In this document: positions 22,640 to 33,210 of the stretch, one piece after another | Layout of the letters: every line of letters begins with the position of its first letter | How positions within the stretch are numbered: position 1 is the stretch's first letter | Assembly (NCBI GenBank): GCA_011634665.1 | Contig: WAEK01000013.1 | Span: 124,001 to 188,000 of the forward strand | DNA from: Mortierella sp. BCC40632 | Taxonomy: Eukaryota > Mortierellomycota > Mortierellomycetes > Mortierellales > Mortierellaceae | Direction of reading: 5' to 3' | Length of the DNA stretch: 64,000 bases | Notes under the pieces: generated by a model | The model's database searches: none | What the model saw: the letters and a program-made list of their open reading frames with translations, nothing else | Told to the model about the DNA's origin: nothing | Translations under genes and position numbers: made by a program

Positions 22640-23310
22640 GGTCTCTTCATATCGGTCGTTGCATAAATCCGAGCCACTACTCTTTTTGGAAAGAAGTGGT
22701 AATGATCCTGTTAGCAAGCGATTCTTCTACCGTCTTTTGGCACCTTTTTTTTTCAACCCAACTAATTTTCATCAGTGGAGAGCTAACATCGCCAGCCACG
22801 AGAGTTGCTAGGCTTTTTGTTGAAGAATCATTTGGAGCTGCCGCCAAACATATCGGAGGCAGAAAGGTGAATTTGTCAGTCAGAATATTCTCAGACCCCA
22901 CATGGGAAAAGGAGATAAGCATTTATGAATTCAAATCCACCGCGATAACGGATATCTGCTGCTCGTAGCAAAAGCGGAAGGCAGCCCGACCGAACGCCGC
23001 AATATTGTTAGAGTTGGGAAAACAAGAATTGATATTTCAACTACCTACACTGTAATCACTGAGGGGAGAGGCCTCTCAATCGATCTATATACTCTGCCTC
23101 GATATGAAGGTGTGCTTAGTGCCGGCCGTGCAATACACCAGTGTATTTGGTTTCCTGCCCACATCTCTCAAACGAAGTGGTTTTTCAAGCCAGGACCGCT
23201 GCGGACACTCCTGGCCTTTGCAGAAAGTAAACCACGAAAGCCACCGCATGTTTTCAATGTAGAATGCTCTGACTGTCGCATTTGTGGCATCTTTCCTTTC
23301 TGAACACAAG
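22640..23310 (+). pseudogene. Decayed fragment of a lineage-specific protein family
   Basis: In plus-strand frames I read AAAKHIGGRKVNLSVRIFSD and EKEISIYEFKS (about 22835-22940), then EGRGLSIDLYTLPRYEGVL (about 23063-23120) and IWFPAHISQTKWFF. Stops separate the pieces. I recall multi-copy hypothetical proteins of Mortierellaceae with the same order of motifs. It is not obviously the same family as the gene at 2716-5239. Function unknown; the call rests on recalled motif order. Confidence 0.35.
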
Positions 23311-25180
23311 AAGCATACCTAAAATTTTGCGAAGGAAGTCTCTGAGGTTCTCTAGAGCCGCCCTCAGCATCCGCTCTCGTCGACACCACCAGAAGAAGGA
23401 ATTGAGCTGACTCCGTACCAGTGTTTCTCAACGAACGGAATTCTCATCCGATAACTCGTTTCGTTAAGACCGCTTTCAGAGGTCTAGTACGGCTTATCGA
23501 AATGAGATCGGAGCACGTTCCGTTCGATAAAAAAAAAAAAAAAAAAAACGCTGCTCCGTACGTTCTGCTCACGCCCTCCATAAAGAACAAGAGAGTGAGG
23601 GTTGATGAGGAGGCCGGATAGCCATGGGTGCCTCAAGCTAATTGAGGTAGTTTTACTCTATCTGTAGTATGTCTTGCAAATGGCCAGACTGATCTACTTG
23701 ATATTCACACTCTAGACGCACGTTCGCCATTCACCAACGCCAACAGATCTTCCGTAACTCTGACAGTGGTAAGGCGATAGTTGAAGGACGTGTCCTAAGG
23801 AAACACAATAAGAACCCGGTCGTATTTTTTTTTATTCCGCCTACACATTCGCCCACTTAACCCAGCCATACCACCTTCAATTCACCTTTCCTTGACTCCT
23901 CTTTTTATCACTCTCAAATTCTTTGTATCCGTCGTTAGTGTATCCCCGAAGTTTTTCTTCCTTTTTCGGGTCGTTGATTTCTCTGCTGTTGTTGACTCTT
24001 CTTTTTGAGCATGTGGATGTACATGTTAAGAGCATGTTAGACCGCCTCTCGAGAGCACCTCCACAGAAAAGAAGTGTTACATTTATATTTTACAAACAAA
24101 TCCGAGTAATAAGCTTAATTTTGGCGGGTCTTAGCAACAAAACTGGCTCGACTGCTTCTATACTATATTGCTTAAAAGTCGCCTGAAATAGATTTATCTC
24201 CTCCAATATTTGAAATCAACCTTTGTTGGTGTCCCACAGTGTCTTTTTGCATTGCTAGACCTCCCCCCCCCCTCTGTGTAGTGTGGCCCAGAGCTCACAG
24301 ACTTATTCGTACGCAACTATTTATGGGAAGAGGTGGTAATCGTCACCTTTTAGTTTGGATTCCTATTTGAGAAGTTCAACCTATTCCAACAGAGGCTAAT
24401 GTCGGGTCATTGTCTGATATGGCAGACCAAAACACCAATTACCCGAATGAAGTGTTTCTCGCGTACAAACCCAGTTTATATCGCAACAACACTTCATCAG
24501 TAGGATACTAGAAAATACATACAGTTTCGCTCGTGGCTATCTTTTTTTTTTTTTTTTTTTTTAATACTAAACCTGTGGAAATAGTAGAGTATGTCAAAGT
24601 GTATATATTGTTGAAGTATTCAACTATGTAAGGCTCGCAGGATAGACAGTATTGAATATTGCCAAATCTCAAATTTTGGAAGAGGTCAGAGGAGAATGGA
24701 TAGATTCCAATTTTTAGTTACTCGAATGCGGCTCAAGTTGAGGTCGCCTTATTTCGGGGTAAATATTGACCGCCGGTCCTTGTAATAAATCCATTGGTTT
24801 CGGGAGCCACATTGGGTGACGATTTGCTTCAAAGTTCTGTGTCTCTCTTGCATGGTTGGTATGCTATTAACAGCGATTGCTTGAGTATAAAACATCCTTG
24901 ATCGATTCGTTCATGTTGCTTTTGCTTCCCTGTATCATTAAGACCCCAAGTTGGATCGGGCGTGCAAATTTCTCAAACCCCCCTTCCCTTTGTTGCAATG
25001 ACTCTGCCTACGTTACACTGACCCCTTTTCCGCCCTACAAGGATCCTTGGACATCATTGTCTTCATACCTCATACCATTCCTCCCAAGTATCCACTCCAT
25101 ATCATATGCCCCTATCAACCCTACTCATGTTAGTCCTGTTATAGTCTGTACTTTTTCTCCGCCATTACTTTTGGCACATT
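23311..25180. other. Gene-poor stretch
   Basis: No gene could be supported. It holds an A run (23530-23548), a T run (24541-24562) and a C run near 24260. From about 24950 it becomes similar to the 19.7-19.9 kb flank, marking another copy of the duplicated block. Confidence 0.5.
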
Positions 25181-25195
25181 TGAAGATGGTCTTCA
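25181..25195 (-). terminator. Family A 3'-end hairpin, copy 2
   Basis: TGAAGATGGTCTTCA keeps the 6 bp stem with a changed loop base. AATAAA precedes it on the minus strand as in copy 1. Confidence 0.45.
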
Positions 25196-25254
25196 TTTTA
25201 TTGCGAAGAGGTCGCGGGAAAGCGAGTGGTGAGGGGTGAGAAGGAGGTGAAAGA

Positions 25255-25375
25255 GTAGTTGAAGAGGAGTGGAAACTCTGTATGGACTCATTTTGGAGGC
25301 GATTGGTCGGCTCGATCTTTCAGTCAGACAACTCTACGATACACTTGGACTCCTCATAGCAAGAGAAAGCGTTGA
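25255..25375 (-). pseudogene. Family A copy 2, C-terminal remnant only
   Basis: About 120 bp match the last part of the family A coding region and its 3' flank. The minus-strand frame ends like the others (KIEPT...LQNES type ending), but the sequence diverges completely upstream, so the signal peptide and cysteine domain are gone. The following sequence is similar to 27.9-28.2 and 30.0 kb and leads into the minisatellite. Confidence 0.6.
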
Positions 25376-25469
25376 CATCGAAGGTTCAAAAACCAACGTC
25401 GCTATGAAAGCTTGGCTGTCACACACTAGCTAGTCCCATATCCACTCGCCCCTGAATTCTACCATTTGT

Positions 25470-25785
25470 TCTCTCGCCCTCGCCCTCGCCCTTGCCCTCG
25501 CCCTCGCCCTCATCTCCGCCCTCTCCACCTTCGCTCTCCTCATCTTCGCCTTCTCACCTCCGCATTCCCCACCTTCATCCTCTTCACCCGTGTCTTTCCC
25601 TCCTTCACCCTCTTCACCCTTCTCACCTTCACCCTTCTCACCCTCATCCTTCTCGCCTTCACCTTTCCCATCTTCACCTTCGTGACCTTCGCCTTTCTCA
25701 ACTTCGCCTCTCTCAACTTCGCCTTTCTCAACTTCGCCTTTCTCAACTTCGCCTTTCTCAACTTCACCCCCCATGTCGTCAATTA
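25470..25785. repeat. CTCGCC-type minisatellite with a 15 bp higher-order unit
   Basis: The left part is made of CTCGCC/CTTGCC hexamers. The right part repeats CTTTCTCAACTTCGC (15 bp) about five times near 25695-25765. The reverse strand reads as long Glu/Gly/Lys or Arg/Ala repeats, which is a by-product of the tandem unit rather than a gene. Similar arrays occur at 28298-28390 and 30085-30180. Confidence 0.85.
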
Positions 25786-26085
25786 TGTCCATTGTACCTA
25801 TCGCTCTATTTACTCCGCCAAGTCTTCGCCATCGAAACTAAGCATTAGTATAAAAGTTGACCGATCCTTAAGAGTAAATAACCCACCCCTACGCATCGCC
25901 CTGCATCCAGTCTCGAGCTTGACACAGCATTTGCAAAAAAACATCTTTGAATCCATCTCAGGTAATGATTGACAAGTTCTAAAGCATTCATGCCATGTGT
26001 TTAATACCCATCCAAATCACTGAGAACATTTACCCTTTAATCCTTGTTACTTATCTCAGGGCATCATCTCAAGATCGTTTCATCC

Positions 26086-26289
26086 ATGTTTGGCCGCATC
26101 ACTTATACAGTTGTCTTTTACTTGGCCATGCTTACCATGGCTTCGCCTATGGCAAACGCTGGACTCGGCTGCACTCTCTCGTGCTCGGTTTGGAATGCGT
26201 GCCGTTTGACGGCCTTACTTCCTGGTGAAAGTATGAGCAAATGTGGACCGGAGCCTAGGAGATGCAACTGTGAGGAGTTTGGGTGGTAA
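26086..26289 (+). CDS. Small secreted cysteine-rich protein, family C
   Basis: 67-residue protein of unknown function. Start MFGRITYTVVFYLAMLTMAS gives a hydrophobic signal peptide ending near SPMANAG. The mature part of about 40 residues has six to seven cysteines (GCTLSCSVWNAC, KCGPEPRRCNC), a compact disulfide-rich layout. Just upstream, CAG/GTAATG at about 25961 and ATCTCAG at 26052-26058 could delimit an intron in the leader. A decayed relative lies at 30320-30412. No named family is recognised; it is called a gene on signal peptide plus cysteine pattern plus the presence of a paralogue. Confidence 0.65.
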   Translation: MFGRITYTVVFYLAMLTMASPMANAGLGCTLSCSVWNACRLTALLPGESMSKCGPEPRRCNCEEFGW

Positions 26290-26429
26290 AAGTGATTGCT
26301 CACTTGCAACTTTTTGTCGCCTAACTAAGTTGTCAAGAACAAGAACAAAAAATGAAATGAAATAAAAAAATATTGTCAGAAGTCTTTATTGACATTTAGA
26401 ATTTGCTCCAACCCAATGTTGGTCCTACG

Positions 26430-26463
<34 letters not shown>

Positions 26464-27069
26464 CCGAGTTGGGCATTTCTGGTCTATCACGTCTACTAAA
26501 CGTGTTTCTGTGGTAAATTTGGAGTCTTTTCTAATTCCTGCTTATTCGGCTGCATTCTCGATTGCCCTTCCGAACATCTGTCGAACATCCAAAGGTAATT
26601 ACGCTATTTTGGACCCTGCCAGCGTAGAAACATGGTGTCAACAGTGACCCCGTTTCTTTAACTTGGGCAGATTTACTTTGGGTTTCGTCGAGTAGGAAGT
26701 TGCGATGACAACGATGGCCAACAGTATGAGTTTTCATGACGTTTGTAATCAGTGACTCCATGTGGCAGATCTGTTCGACTTTACCGAGCGAAAGTAAAAA
26801 AGGTTCAGGGACAGAATCTTTCACCTCCCTGCACTATAGCCTCTGATTCATACAAATTTCCTTCATTTGAGTGAGGAACAATTAAAGGCAAGCCAGCTTT
26901 GTCGGTCTCGTTGCTCGTGAGGCGCCAGTGTCGAAAGCGCGTATTAAGTGGGCCCCCCATAAAACTACACCGCCAAGGAGCACGTGTACTTTCCCAACTT
27001 TATACTTCGGCTTTCTCCATCATTACTTTTGGCACATTTAAAGATAGCCTTCATTTTAGTGTGGTGAAA
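26290..27069. repeat. Diverged duplicate of 30.4-31.0 kb
   Basis: From about 26540 to 26830 the sequence (for example ATTCTCGATTGCCCTTCCGA) aligns by eye with 30484-30775. No coding function seen. An A run occupies about 26430-26459. Confidence 0.55.
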
Positions 27070-27467
27070 TCACGCAAAGTTTAGTGGAAAGGGGAGTGGG
27101 GCTCTACTCGGACTTGTTTTGAGGTGATCGGTCGGTTCGATCTTTCCGCCAGCCAACTCAATATAGTCGGCATTCGATACGATGTACTTGGACTTCTCAT
27201 CTTCGCTCAGTCCGTTCAACAAACTGTCAGTCTTCTCAGACATCTTCACATAGTGAGAGACATTGGTTGTTCTGTTGGTGTAAACATGGAGATCACCCAA
27301 TCCATCGTCAATTTCTGGAATAGACGACTTGCTTTCATAAAGCAAATACTTGGTCTGCCACATGGAGCATACAAAACCAGCGTTGCACCAGTCAGGCTGT
27401 GCTCCAAACCAGCAGCGACACACCCACAAGAGGTCTCACCCAATGGAATCACACACTTGGGATTCAT
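27070..27467 (-). pseudogene. Family A copy 3, internally deleted and frameshifted
   Basis: The ATG at 27467 keeps only the first residues (MNPK) and then jumps to CVIPLGETSCGCVAAGLEHS, so about 80 residues covering most of the signal peptide and the first cysteine domain are missing. After CFMKA the frame shifts by one base; the rest (SSIPEIDDGLGDLHVYTNRT onward) continues in another frame to about 27120 and is still almost identical to the intact copies. The product would not be secreted. The 3' hairpin is degenerate here. Confidence 0.8.
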
Positions 27468-28744
27468 AGTGAAGAGAGGTCTTGAGTCTTGGGACGAATG
27501 TCCTTCTGGGGGAATGGCGCTGCACAAACTGTAACAAGCCAGGGTTAGGAAATTTGACAAAGGGCAAAAATACTATCCCTTCATCTCTTTTGGGGAACAA
27601 ATCTGGAACAGATTTGCAGGGATTTTGAAATTTTGACAGACAAAGAGATAGTCGAGACAGTACCAGGTTAGAAACGCATAGGAAGAGTAATGACACTGGA
27701 GTTTATGGAATGGCCGCTAGAATAGTCTTGTTTCATTATCAATCAATTCTCAGAGCCAAAGCCGTCAGGACTATTCAGTGTTTGGTCAGCGATCACAAAC
27801 TTAGCTGCGCCGCCTAGCTTGTGGCAGCCAAGCGTTCATAGCGATTTTCTCTCTTCCCTGAGGAAAGGAAACAAGATAGTTTGACACGTTGGACAGGATT
27901 TTGAAAGCTAAAAATCCCACATCATGCTTGTTCAATCTAATGGAGATATCTTCATTGAGTCTTTGCTACCACTGAGATGCGACATCTGAAATGGAGGCAA
28001 GACCTCTCCTAACTATAGGATATGCTACAATGGGTCTGGTGATAAAATCCACTTGTTCTTCTTGTGCCCCACCAAATAGCAGGCATAGCAGGAATAAAAC
28101 ACCCCCCGCCACCTAAACCTTTGCCCACACCTTCGCCCACATCAATTTTCAGTCTGTATTACCAGGGTCACTTGGTCGGGCTCTCTTCTCAAAATTTTCA
28201 AAAAGTAACACCGCTATGAATGCTTGGCTGCCACAGGCCAGTCCCTCCTGTTTGTATAGTGTTGTTGTCCATCATCCAGTCCAAATTGCTTATAGCATCT
28301 CACTTTCGTCCTTGTCCTCGCCCTCACCCTTGCCTTCGCCCTTGCCTTCACCCTTGCCTTTGCCTTTGTCTTCGCCCTACTCAGCTCTGACCTCACTTTT
28401 TATAAAAAGAGGTGGTGTTTTTTGTTTGCTCACTTCAAATCTCACTTCTTCTCTCTCCCCAATACTTCCCTGTGCCCTCCATCGCCTTGTCTGAGGTAAT
28501 TATCTGTCTAGATACCCACTAGCATCTCGAGAATCTACACAGCCGTCATCCATTTCCCGCCCCTATCATTATTTCGTCCATTGCTGCTTCATATTCTTTG
28601 GCTCATCCCCTATCCTGAAAGCCCCACACAAGTTGCTCTACATTTTTTAGTTTTATTTTTATTTTCCAAAAAGGATACTTAACTTATACTTGGAACTCAT
28701 TTTCATTTGAAACGTTGATTCTAGACTATTCGAACGCTGCTAAA
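27468..28744. other. Intergenic with repeat remnants
   Basis: No supported gene. The segment 28205-28260 (CGCTATGAATGCTTGGCTGC) repeats the flank seen at 25400 and 30017. It is followed by a CTCGCC-type array at 28298-28390. Confidence 0.5.
28298..28390. repeat. CTCGCC/CTTGCC hexamer minisatellite
   Basis: About 15 imperfect hexamers (CTCGCC, CTTGCC, CTTCGCC variants). Second of three related arrays in this island. Confidence 0.8.
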
Positions 28745-29614
28745 ATGACAGAGAGCAAGAAAACAACCTTCATGCCGATGAAAGTCTTCAACCTTTTGGG
28801 TCAATCGGCAGAACGTTTCACTGGATTTATCAAAGAGCTGAGGTCACTGAATGTTACCATTCTTGCAGAGGACGAGAGGAAAGAGTATCTCGATATCGTT
28901 TCCAAATACGATGATATCCTGAACAGTATGCTAAATTATATATCCGATGAAAAGCCAAAATTTGAGTACCTCCAAAAAGTTGTAAAAAAAGAGGACCACA
29001 AGGCATACAAATTACTGTGCAACCAAATCGACCTCACTACTCCAACTTACATTCTTCGCAACATAGTCGAGCTACAAAAATCTGTCAGAGAAAGGAGGCA
29101 GATAGTTGGCAGCAATGCTCGCAAAAAAGCGCTGCTAATTGTTTTAACTGGTGGTATAAGTATTTGCCTTGGCATTGCGTCCATTGCAAGTGCAGTGTTT
29201 CCAGTTGTTGGTATGGCAGCGGTTGTTCCAATTGTCGCAGTGGTCTCAGTACCCGTTGCGGCACTCCTACTATATGGATGTTACAATACTATCGTTAAAA
29301 TTGTCCGGGATAAAATCGAGTATGGCAAGCTATCCGATATCGATAGAAGTTTATCATTGCTGGAGGAGCAACTGGAGGTTCTTCAAGAGAAGTGTCTTGA
29401 ACTCAAAAAATCCAACAAACTGTTCAAAAATGACATTTCGAATGAGAGCACCAGTGGCTTTAATGTTGATGAGCACGACCACAATGCAATTGTAGAGCAG
29501 TACATTGACCCAGCACGACCTGAAAATGCAGAAGACCTTTGCCATTTGTGTTACCTCAAGATCATTTGTAAACGACTCACGATGATGGAGCGTCATATCC
29601 TCCATGGCGCGTAA
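28745..29614 (+). CDS. 289-residue helical protein with a long hydrophobic hairpin
   Basis: Single open frame, no named family recognised. The ATG at 28745 (MTESKKTTFMPMKVFNLLGQ) is preferred; the longer frame would need a TTG at 28715. Residues 1-125 are charged and helical. Residues about 129-180 form one very hydrophobic block with a Val-Pro kink (LIVLTGGISICLGIASIASA, then FPVVGMAAVVPIVAVVSVPV), long enough for a two-pass hairpin. Residues 190-230 are a likely coiled coil (SLLEEQLEVLQEKCLELKKS). The order helix bundle, hydrophobic hairpin, coiled coil recalls helical pore-forming or membrane-remodelling proteins, but I see no diagnostic motif. No signal peptide. It is intact amid decayed duplicates, which argues for a retained function. 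Confidence 0.7.
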   Translation: MTESKKTTFMPMKVFNLLGQSAERFTGFIKELRSLNVTILAEDERKEYLDIVSKYDDILNSMLNYISDEKPKFEYLQKVVKKEDHKAYKLLCNQIDLTTPTYILRNIVELQKSVRERRQIVGSNARKKALLIVLTGGISICLGIASIASAVFPVVGMAAVVPIVAVVSVPVAALLLYGCYNTIVKIVRDKIEYGKLSDIDRSLSLLEEQLEVLQEKCLELKKSNKLFKNDISNESTSGFNVDEHDHNAIVEQYIDPARPENAEDLCHLCYLKIICKRLTMMERHILHGA

Positions 29615-30084
29615 GGTGCCCTGGTGCGGGATTTCCATTAAGGGAGCCCTTAGAAAGTCTTCTTGAAAAACAGAAAGGGGGGAGGGGCATTTATTTACCT
29701 ACTCTTGGGAAAATGGCATTGGGGACTCTTGGTTTGATTTATTTAGTTTGTAGGAGACCCTTTTTCTGAATAAACTGTTCGATTTAATTGGATAGCCAAG
29801 TTGCCCTTCACGGGGCTAAAAAGAGCATACTTGCTTTGCGCAATCTGCCTTTAGGCTGGCTGGAAGTGCAACCTCAGCATGTGGAGCAAATGGGTAGAGA
29901 GCGGACAAAACTTCACAAAAGGATCCTGAACACCTGAACTTTCCATGTGAAATGAACAAACGAGCCAAACGCGCCTGTCAATTCTCCTGAAGGGAGGAGA
30001 GAAAGAACCGACATCAAAGGAACACTTGGCTGCCACGAGTCAGTTAGTCGGATATCCACCCATCACTGAAACTATGATACATAT

Positions 30085-30180
30085 CCCTTCGCCCTCACCC
30101 TCACCTTCGCCCTTACCTTCACCCTCACCTTCGCCCTCCTCATCTTCACTTTTCTCAGTTTCATCTTCTTCACCTTCGCC
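30085..30180. repeat. TTCGCCCTCACC-type minisatellite
   Basis: Third array of the hexamer family; units vary between CTTCGCC, CTCACC and CTTCACC. Confidence 0.75.
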
Positions 30181-30319
30181 TTCTTTACATTAACTTTTTT
30201 CACCTTGAGTCTACTTGCGGTCATTAAGTCAAACGCATCACTCGCTCTATTTACATTACCAAATCCCCGCCATCGAAACCAAGCATTAGTAAAAAAAAGT
30301 TGATATAGTCCTCATTGAC

Positions 30320-30412
30320 ATACTTGGAGTGCATGCCGCGTAGCGGCTTTTGGTCCAGGTGGAGGTGTGAGAAAATGTGGAGATGAGTTCAGCTGATACA
30401 GCTATGTTCTTT
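30320..30412 (+). pseudogene. Family C relic
   Basis: The stretch TGGAGTGCATGCCGCGTAGC and the following AAAATGTGGA correspond to the TGGAATGCGTGCCG and AAATGTGGA parts of the family C gene at 26190-26250. Neither the signal peptide nor the last cysteines can be read. It sits at the equivalent place relative to the hexamer array, which supports block duplication. Confidence 0.55.
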
Positions 30413-31248
30413 TGCATAGGCTAGTCGAGTCTTACAAAACTATGGCCCGTAGTCATAGTAAGACTCGGCTAGCACATACAATATTCTCGATTGCTATTCC
30501 AAATATCCGAACATCCAGAGGTAGTCTCGCCATTTTAGACTCAGTCAACACAGAAACACATTGTCAATAGTAACTCCATTTCTTTAACTATAACAAATAT
30601 ACTTTTGGGCTTTGCCGAGTGGGAATGTGGCGATGGCAGCTATGGTCGGCAGGATGGCTCTTCATGGCATTTTTCAATTAATGGGGACTATGTGGTCGAT
30701 CTGTTCTGACTTTGTCTAGGGAAAAGGAAAAAGGCTCAGCAACAGAATCTTTCCGCCTCCCTCCATCACTGCTTTTGACGTTTACAAAAGCTTCATCTGA
30801 GTGAACAACATCTAGAGCAGTGAGCTGATCCAAAAGCAAACTAACTTTATCAGTCTCATTGCTCGCGAGATGTCAGTGCCGAAAATGCACATTAAATGGG
30901 TACACCTCACCAAAGAGTGCCACCAAGGAGCACGTGTGCTTTGACCTTTCCAACAAAAAGTCCATCATACAAGATTCCACGCAACTCTTGGAGTCTCCCT
31001 TTCTCTCTATTCGTTGACGAGAGAAGGTGAAGAAGGCATCTAGCAACTTACTAGCCCACAATCAAGAATGGTTTTGGGAGAAGAGCAAGCTAAAAGTATA
31101 CACCGAGGTGACTGTGATTCGAACCATTACTATTGTTCAGGATGAAGGAGGGGTGTGCAAGCCAAGCAAATTTGTGTTTAACTCGTTTCAAACCCTAGAG
31201 AGAGTGTTGATGTCTACACTTTCTTTCCGCCATTACTTTTGACAGATT

Positions 31249-31263
31249 TGAAGATAGTCTTCA
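31249..31263 (-). terminator. Family A 3'-end hairpin, copy 4
   Basis: TGAAGATAGTCTTCA, identical to copy 1, 101 nt after the stop of the intact gene. Here the upstream hexamer is ACTAAA instead of AATAAA. Confidence 0.45.
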
Positions 31264-31363
31264 TTTTAGTGCGGTTATATCGTGGGAAGATGACAGGAAG
31301 GGGGGGAGGGGTAGAAAAGGAGTGGAGGAGGAGTTGAAGAAGAATGGAAGTGGAGCGGAGACT

Positions 31364-31948
31364 CTATTTGGACTCATTCTGAAGGCGATCGGTTGGCTCA
31401 ATCTTTCCGCCAGGCAACTCAATATAGTCGGCATTCGATACGATGTACTTGGACTTCTCATCTTCACTCAGTCCGTTCAACAAACTGTCAGTCTTCTCAG
31501 ACATCTTCACATAGTGAGAGACATTGGTTGTTCTGTTGGTGTAAACATGGAGGTCACCCAATCCATCGTCAATTTCTGGGATAGACGACTTGGCTTTCAT
31601 AAAGCAAATACTTGGTCTGCCACATGGAGCATACAAAACCAGCGTTGCACCAGTCAGGCTGTGCTCCAAACCAGCAGTGAGACACCCGCGAGAAGTTTCG
31701 CCCAAAGGAATCATACACATCTGATCACGCTGAGATGAGTATGCGGCAAGGTCGTAGGTAAAACCGCGATCAACTGTGGCCCTGATGCTTGAGTAAAGGA
31801 CACCAGGCATTCCTGTTGTGCAGACATCAGGAGCTCTGGAATGTCCACTTCCTCCACAGCCGGTGGCCGTATAGAATATAATCCTGCTCTGAGCAAGTGC
31901 TGTCTGAACACAGAGGAGGCTTGCAATGACACTGTACTTGAGATTCAT
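31364..31948 (-). CDS. Secreted cysteine-containing protein, family A copy 4
   Basis: 194 residues, the same length as copy 1 and the same signal peptide (MNLKYSVIASLLCVQTALA). Differences cluster in the middle: GCGGSG for GCGGNG, an RDQMCMIPLGETSRGC loop, and CFMKAKSSIPEIDDG for CLTDARSPIPEMDDG. The C-terminal 65 residues are identical apart from one Ala/Pro exchange. The upstream region includes a TATA box at 32147-32155. It is divergent from family B copy 2 across about 1.61 kb. Secreted, function unknown; the single-exon structure and intact frame suggest an active gene. Confidence 0.85.
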   Translation of the reverse strand: MNLKYSVIASLLCVQTALAQSRIIFYTATGCGGSGHSRAPDVCTTGMPGVLYSSIRATVDRGFTYDLAAYSSQRDQMCMIPLGETSRGCLTAGLEHSLTGATLVLYAPCGRPSICFMKAKSSIPEIDDGLGDLHVYTNRTTNVSHYVKMSEKTDSLLNGLSEDEKSKYIVSNADYIELPGGKIEPTDRLQNESK

Positions 31949-32146
31949 AGTGTGGAAAGGTCTTGAGTCTTGGGATGAATATCTTTCTGGATGGGTGATA
32001 CTGTGCCAATTGTAACAAATCAGAGTCAGAAAATTTGCCTCGGAACAAACACACTATAGACCAGACAGTGCCAGGATAGAAACGTACTGGAAGGGTAGAG
32101 ATATTGGGGTTGGATGTTGGAGCTAGAGATTTAGAAATGTAGAGAC

Positions 32147-32155
32147 CCTTTTATA
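32147..32155 (-). promoter_or_regulatory. TATA box of family A copy 4
   Basis: TATAAAAGG on the minus strand, in the same sequence context as at copy 1, about 200 nt before the ATG. Confidence 0.55.
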
Positions 32156-33203
32156 GCTTCTCGAAGCAGTATGTTATCATGGCTCAGGGGACTTGGCTGT
32201 TTTGAATGCCGCTTAAGACATTGAGGTAGAAGGCACGAAGGCATCTACTATTAGTGAGGGGATTCAGCAAGGAATATGTTCAACACGTTCTCGCACCTCT
32301 AGCTAGTCTGGACAAACATGGCATAGATGTGTGTCAGATGGACCGGTGTGCACAAGAATGGTAGCGCCAACAGACTGGCGCATGTATAGAAAATAACATA
32401 AAGAGAACAAAAAATATAAACAGCCGAGCATTCATGCAGGTCGAATTTTTCACAAGCACAGCAGCATCTCCCAGTCCTGTGTGAGCAGAGGATAAGAAAA
32501 AGAAAGAAAAAAAACGACCGCCATGAGAATATCCGTTGAGTTATTTTTCACAGGTACAAAAGAGAACCTTAACTCAAGATACCACCTACAAAAACAGCCA
32601 GCCTTTGGTTCCCTTGTTGGCCCATTTACAAGAACAATCGATCGTTACTTCAACAGAGAGTCCATGTGTCACAAGCTCACTAGCTGCGCACACATTTGGG
32701 GCACGAGTACATGAAAACAGTATGGAGCGTGCTAGCCAGTCAGATTTGCTCGGCTCTGCTCGGCTTCACTCGGCCTTGCTCGGCCTTGCTTTGTTTTGGC
32801 TAACTTTGGTCGCCTTTACTTGTTTTTTGCACGGCCTTGCCTAGACACTCAAGATGGACAGGTCATCTTGGTTTCTTAAGCAAAAAATCAATTTACACAA
32901 GAGCCATCTTTCCAGCTGCTGTGTCGCAGGTCAACTGATCCGTCGTCCAATTTGCGAATGCTCGGCGCCGAATTAAGCCGGTTAACGCTTCTTTGACTTG
33001 CTTGCTTGCTCTCATGAGAATCAGTTGAAACTGACACAGCAGTGACTTCTTTTCTACATAGGTTGTTTGGAGTCGTGTCAATTCTAGCTTACGATCTCAT
33101 GCCATATCTTGAGAAATCGTGGTGTTTTCAAGACTCTGGCACTCATGGCAGGCGCCTACGAAGCAGGGCTTCGTCCGGTAAACATTGCGCCTATCTTCAA
33201 CTG

Positions 33204-33210
33204 TATAAAT
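33204..33210 (+). promoter_or_regulatory. TATA box of family B copy 2
   Basis: TATAAAT followed by GTTCGCAGCTTCAACCAACC, the same context as at 21711. Confidence 0.5.

Larger units (their letters stand above)
29615..31248. other. Diverged duplicate block without intact genes
   Basis: Holds the flank repeat near 30017, a hexamer array, the family C relic, and similarity to 26.5-27.0 kb at 30480-31000. No intact gene seen. Confidence 0.5.

Noticed and set aside
25430..25792. Glu/Gly/Lys-rich minus-strand frame
   Set aside because: Pure translation of a hexamer and 15-mer tandem repeat; no start context and no homologue expected.
31100..31150. A GATTCGAACC motif that looks like a tRNA T-loop on the minus strand
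   Set aside because: The bases on both sides cannot form the T stem and no acceptor or anticodon arm is found.
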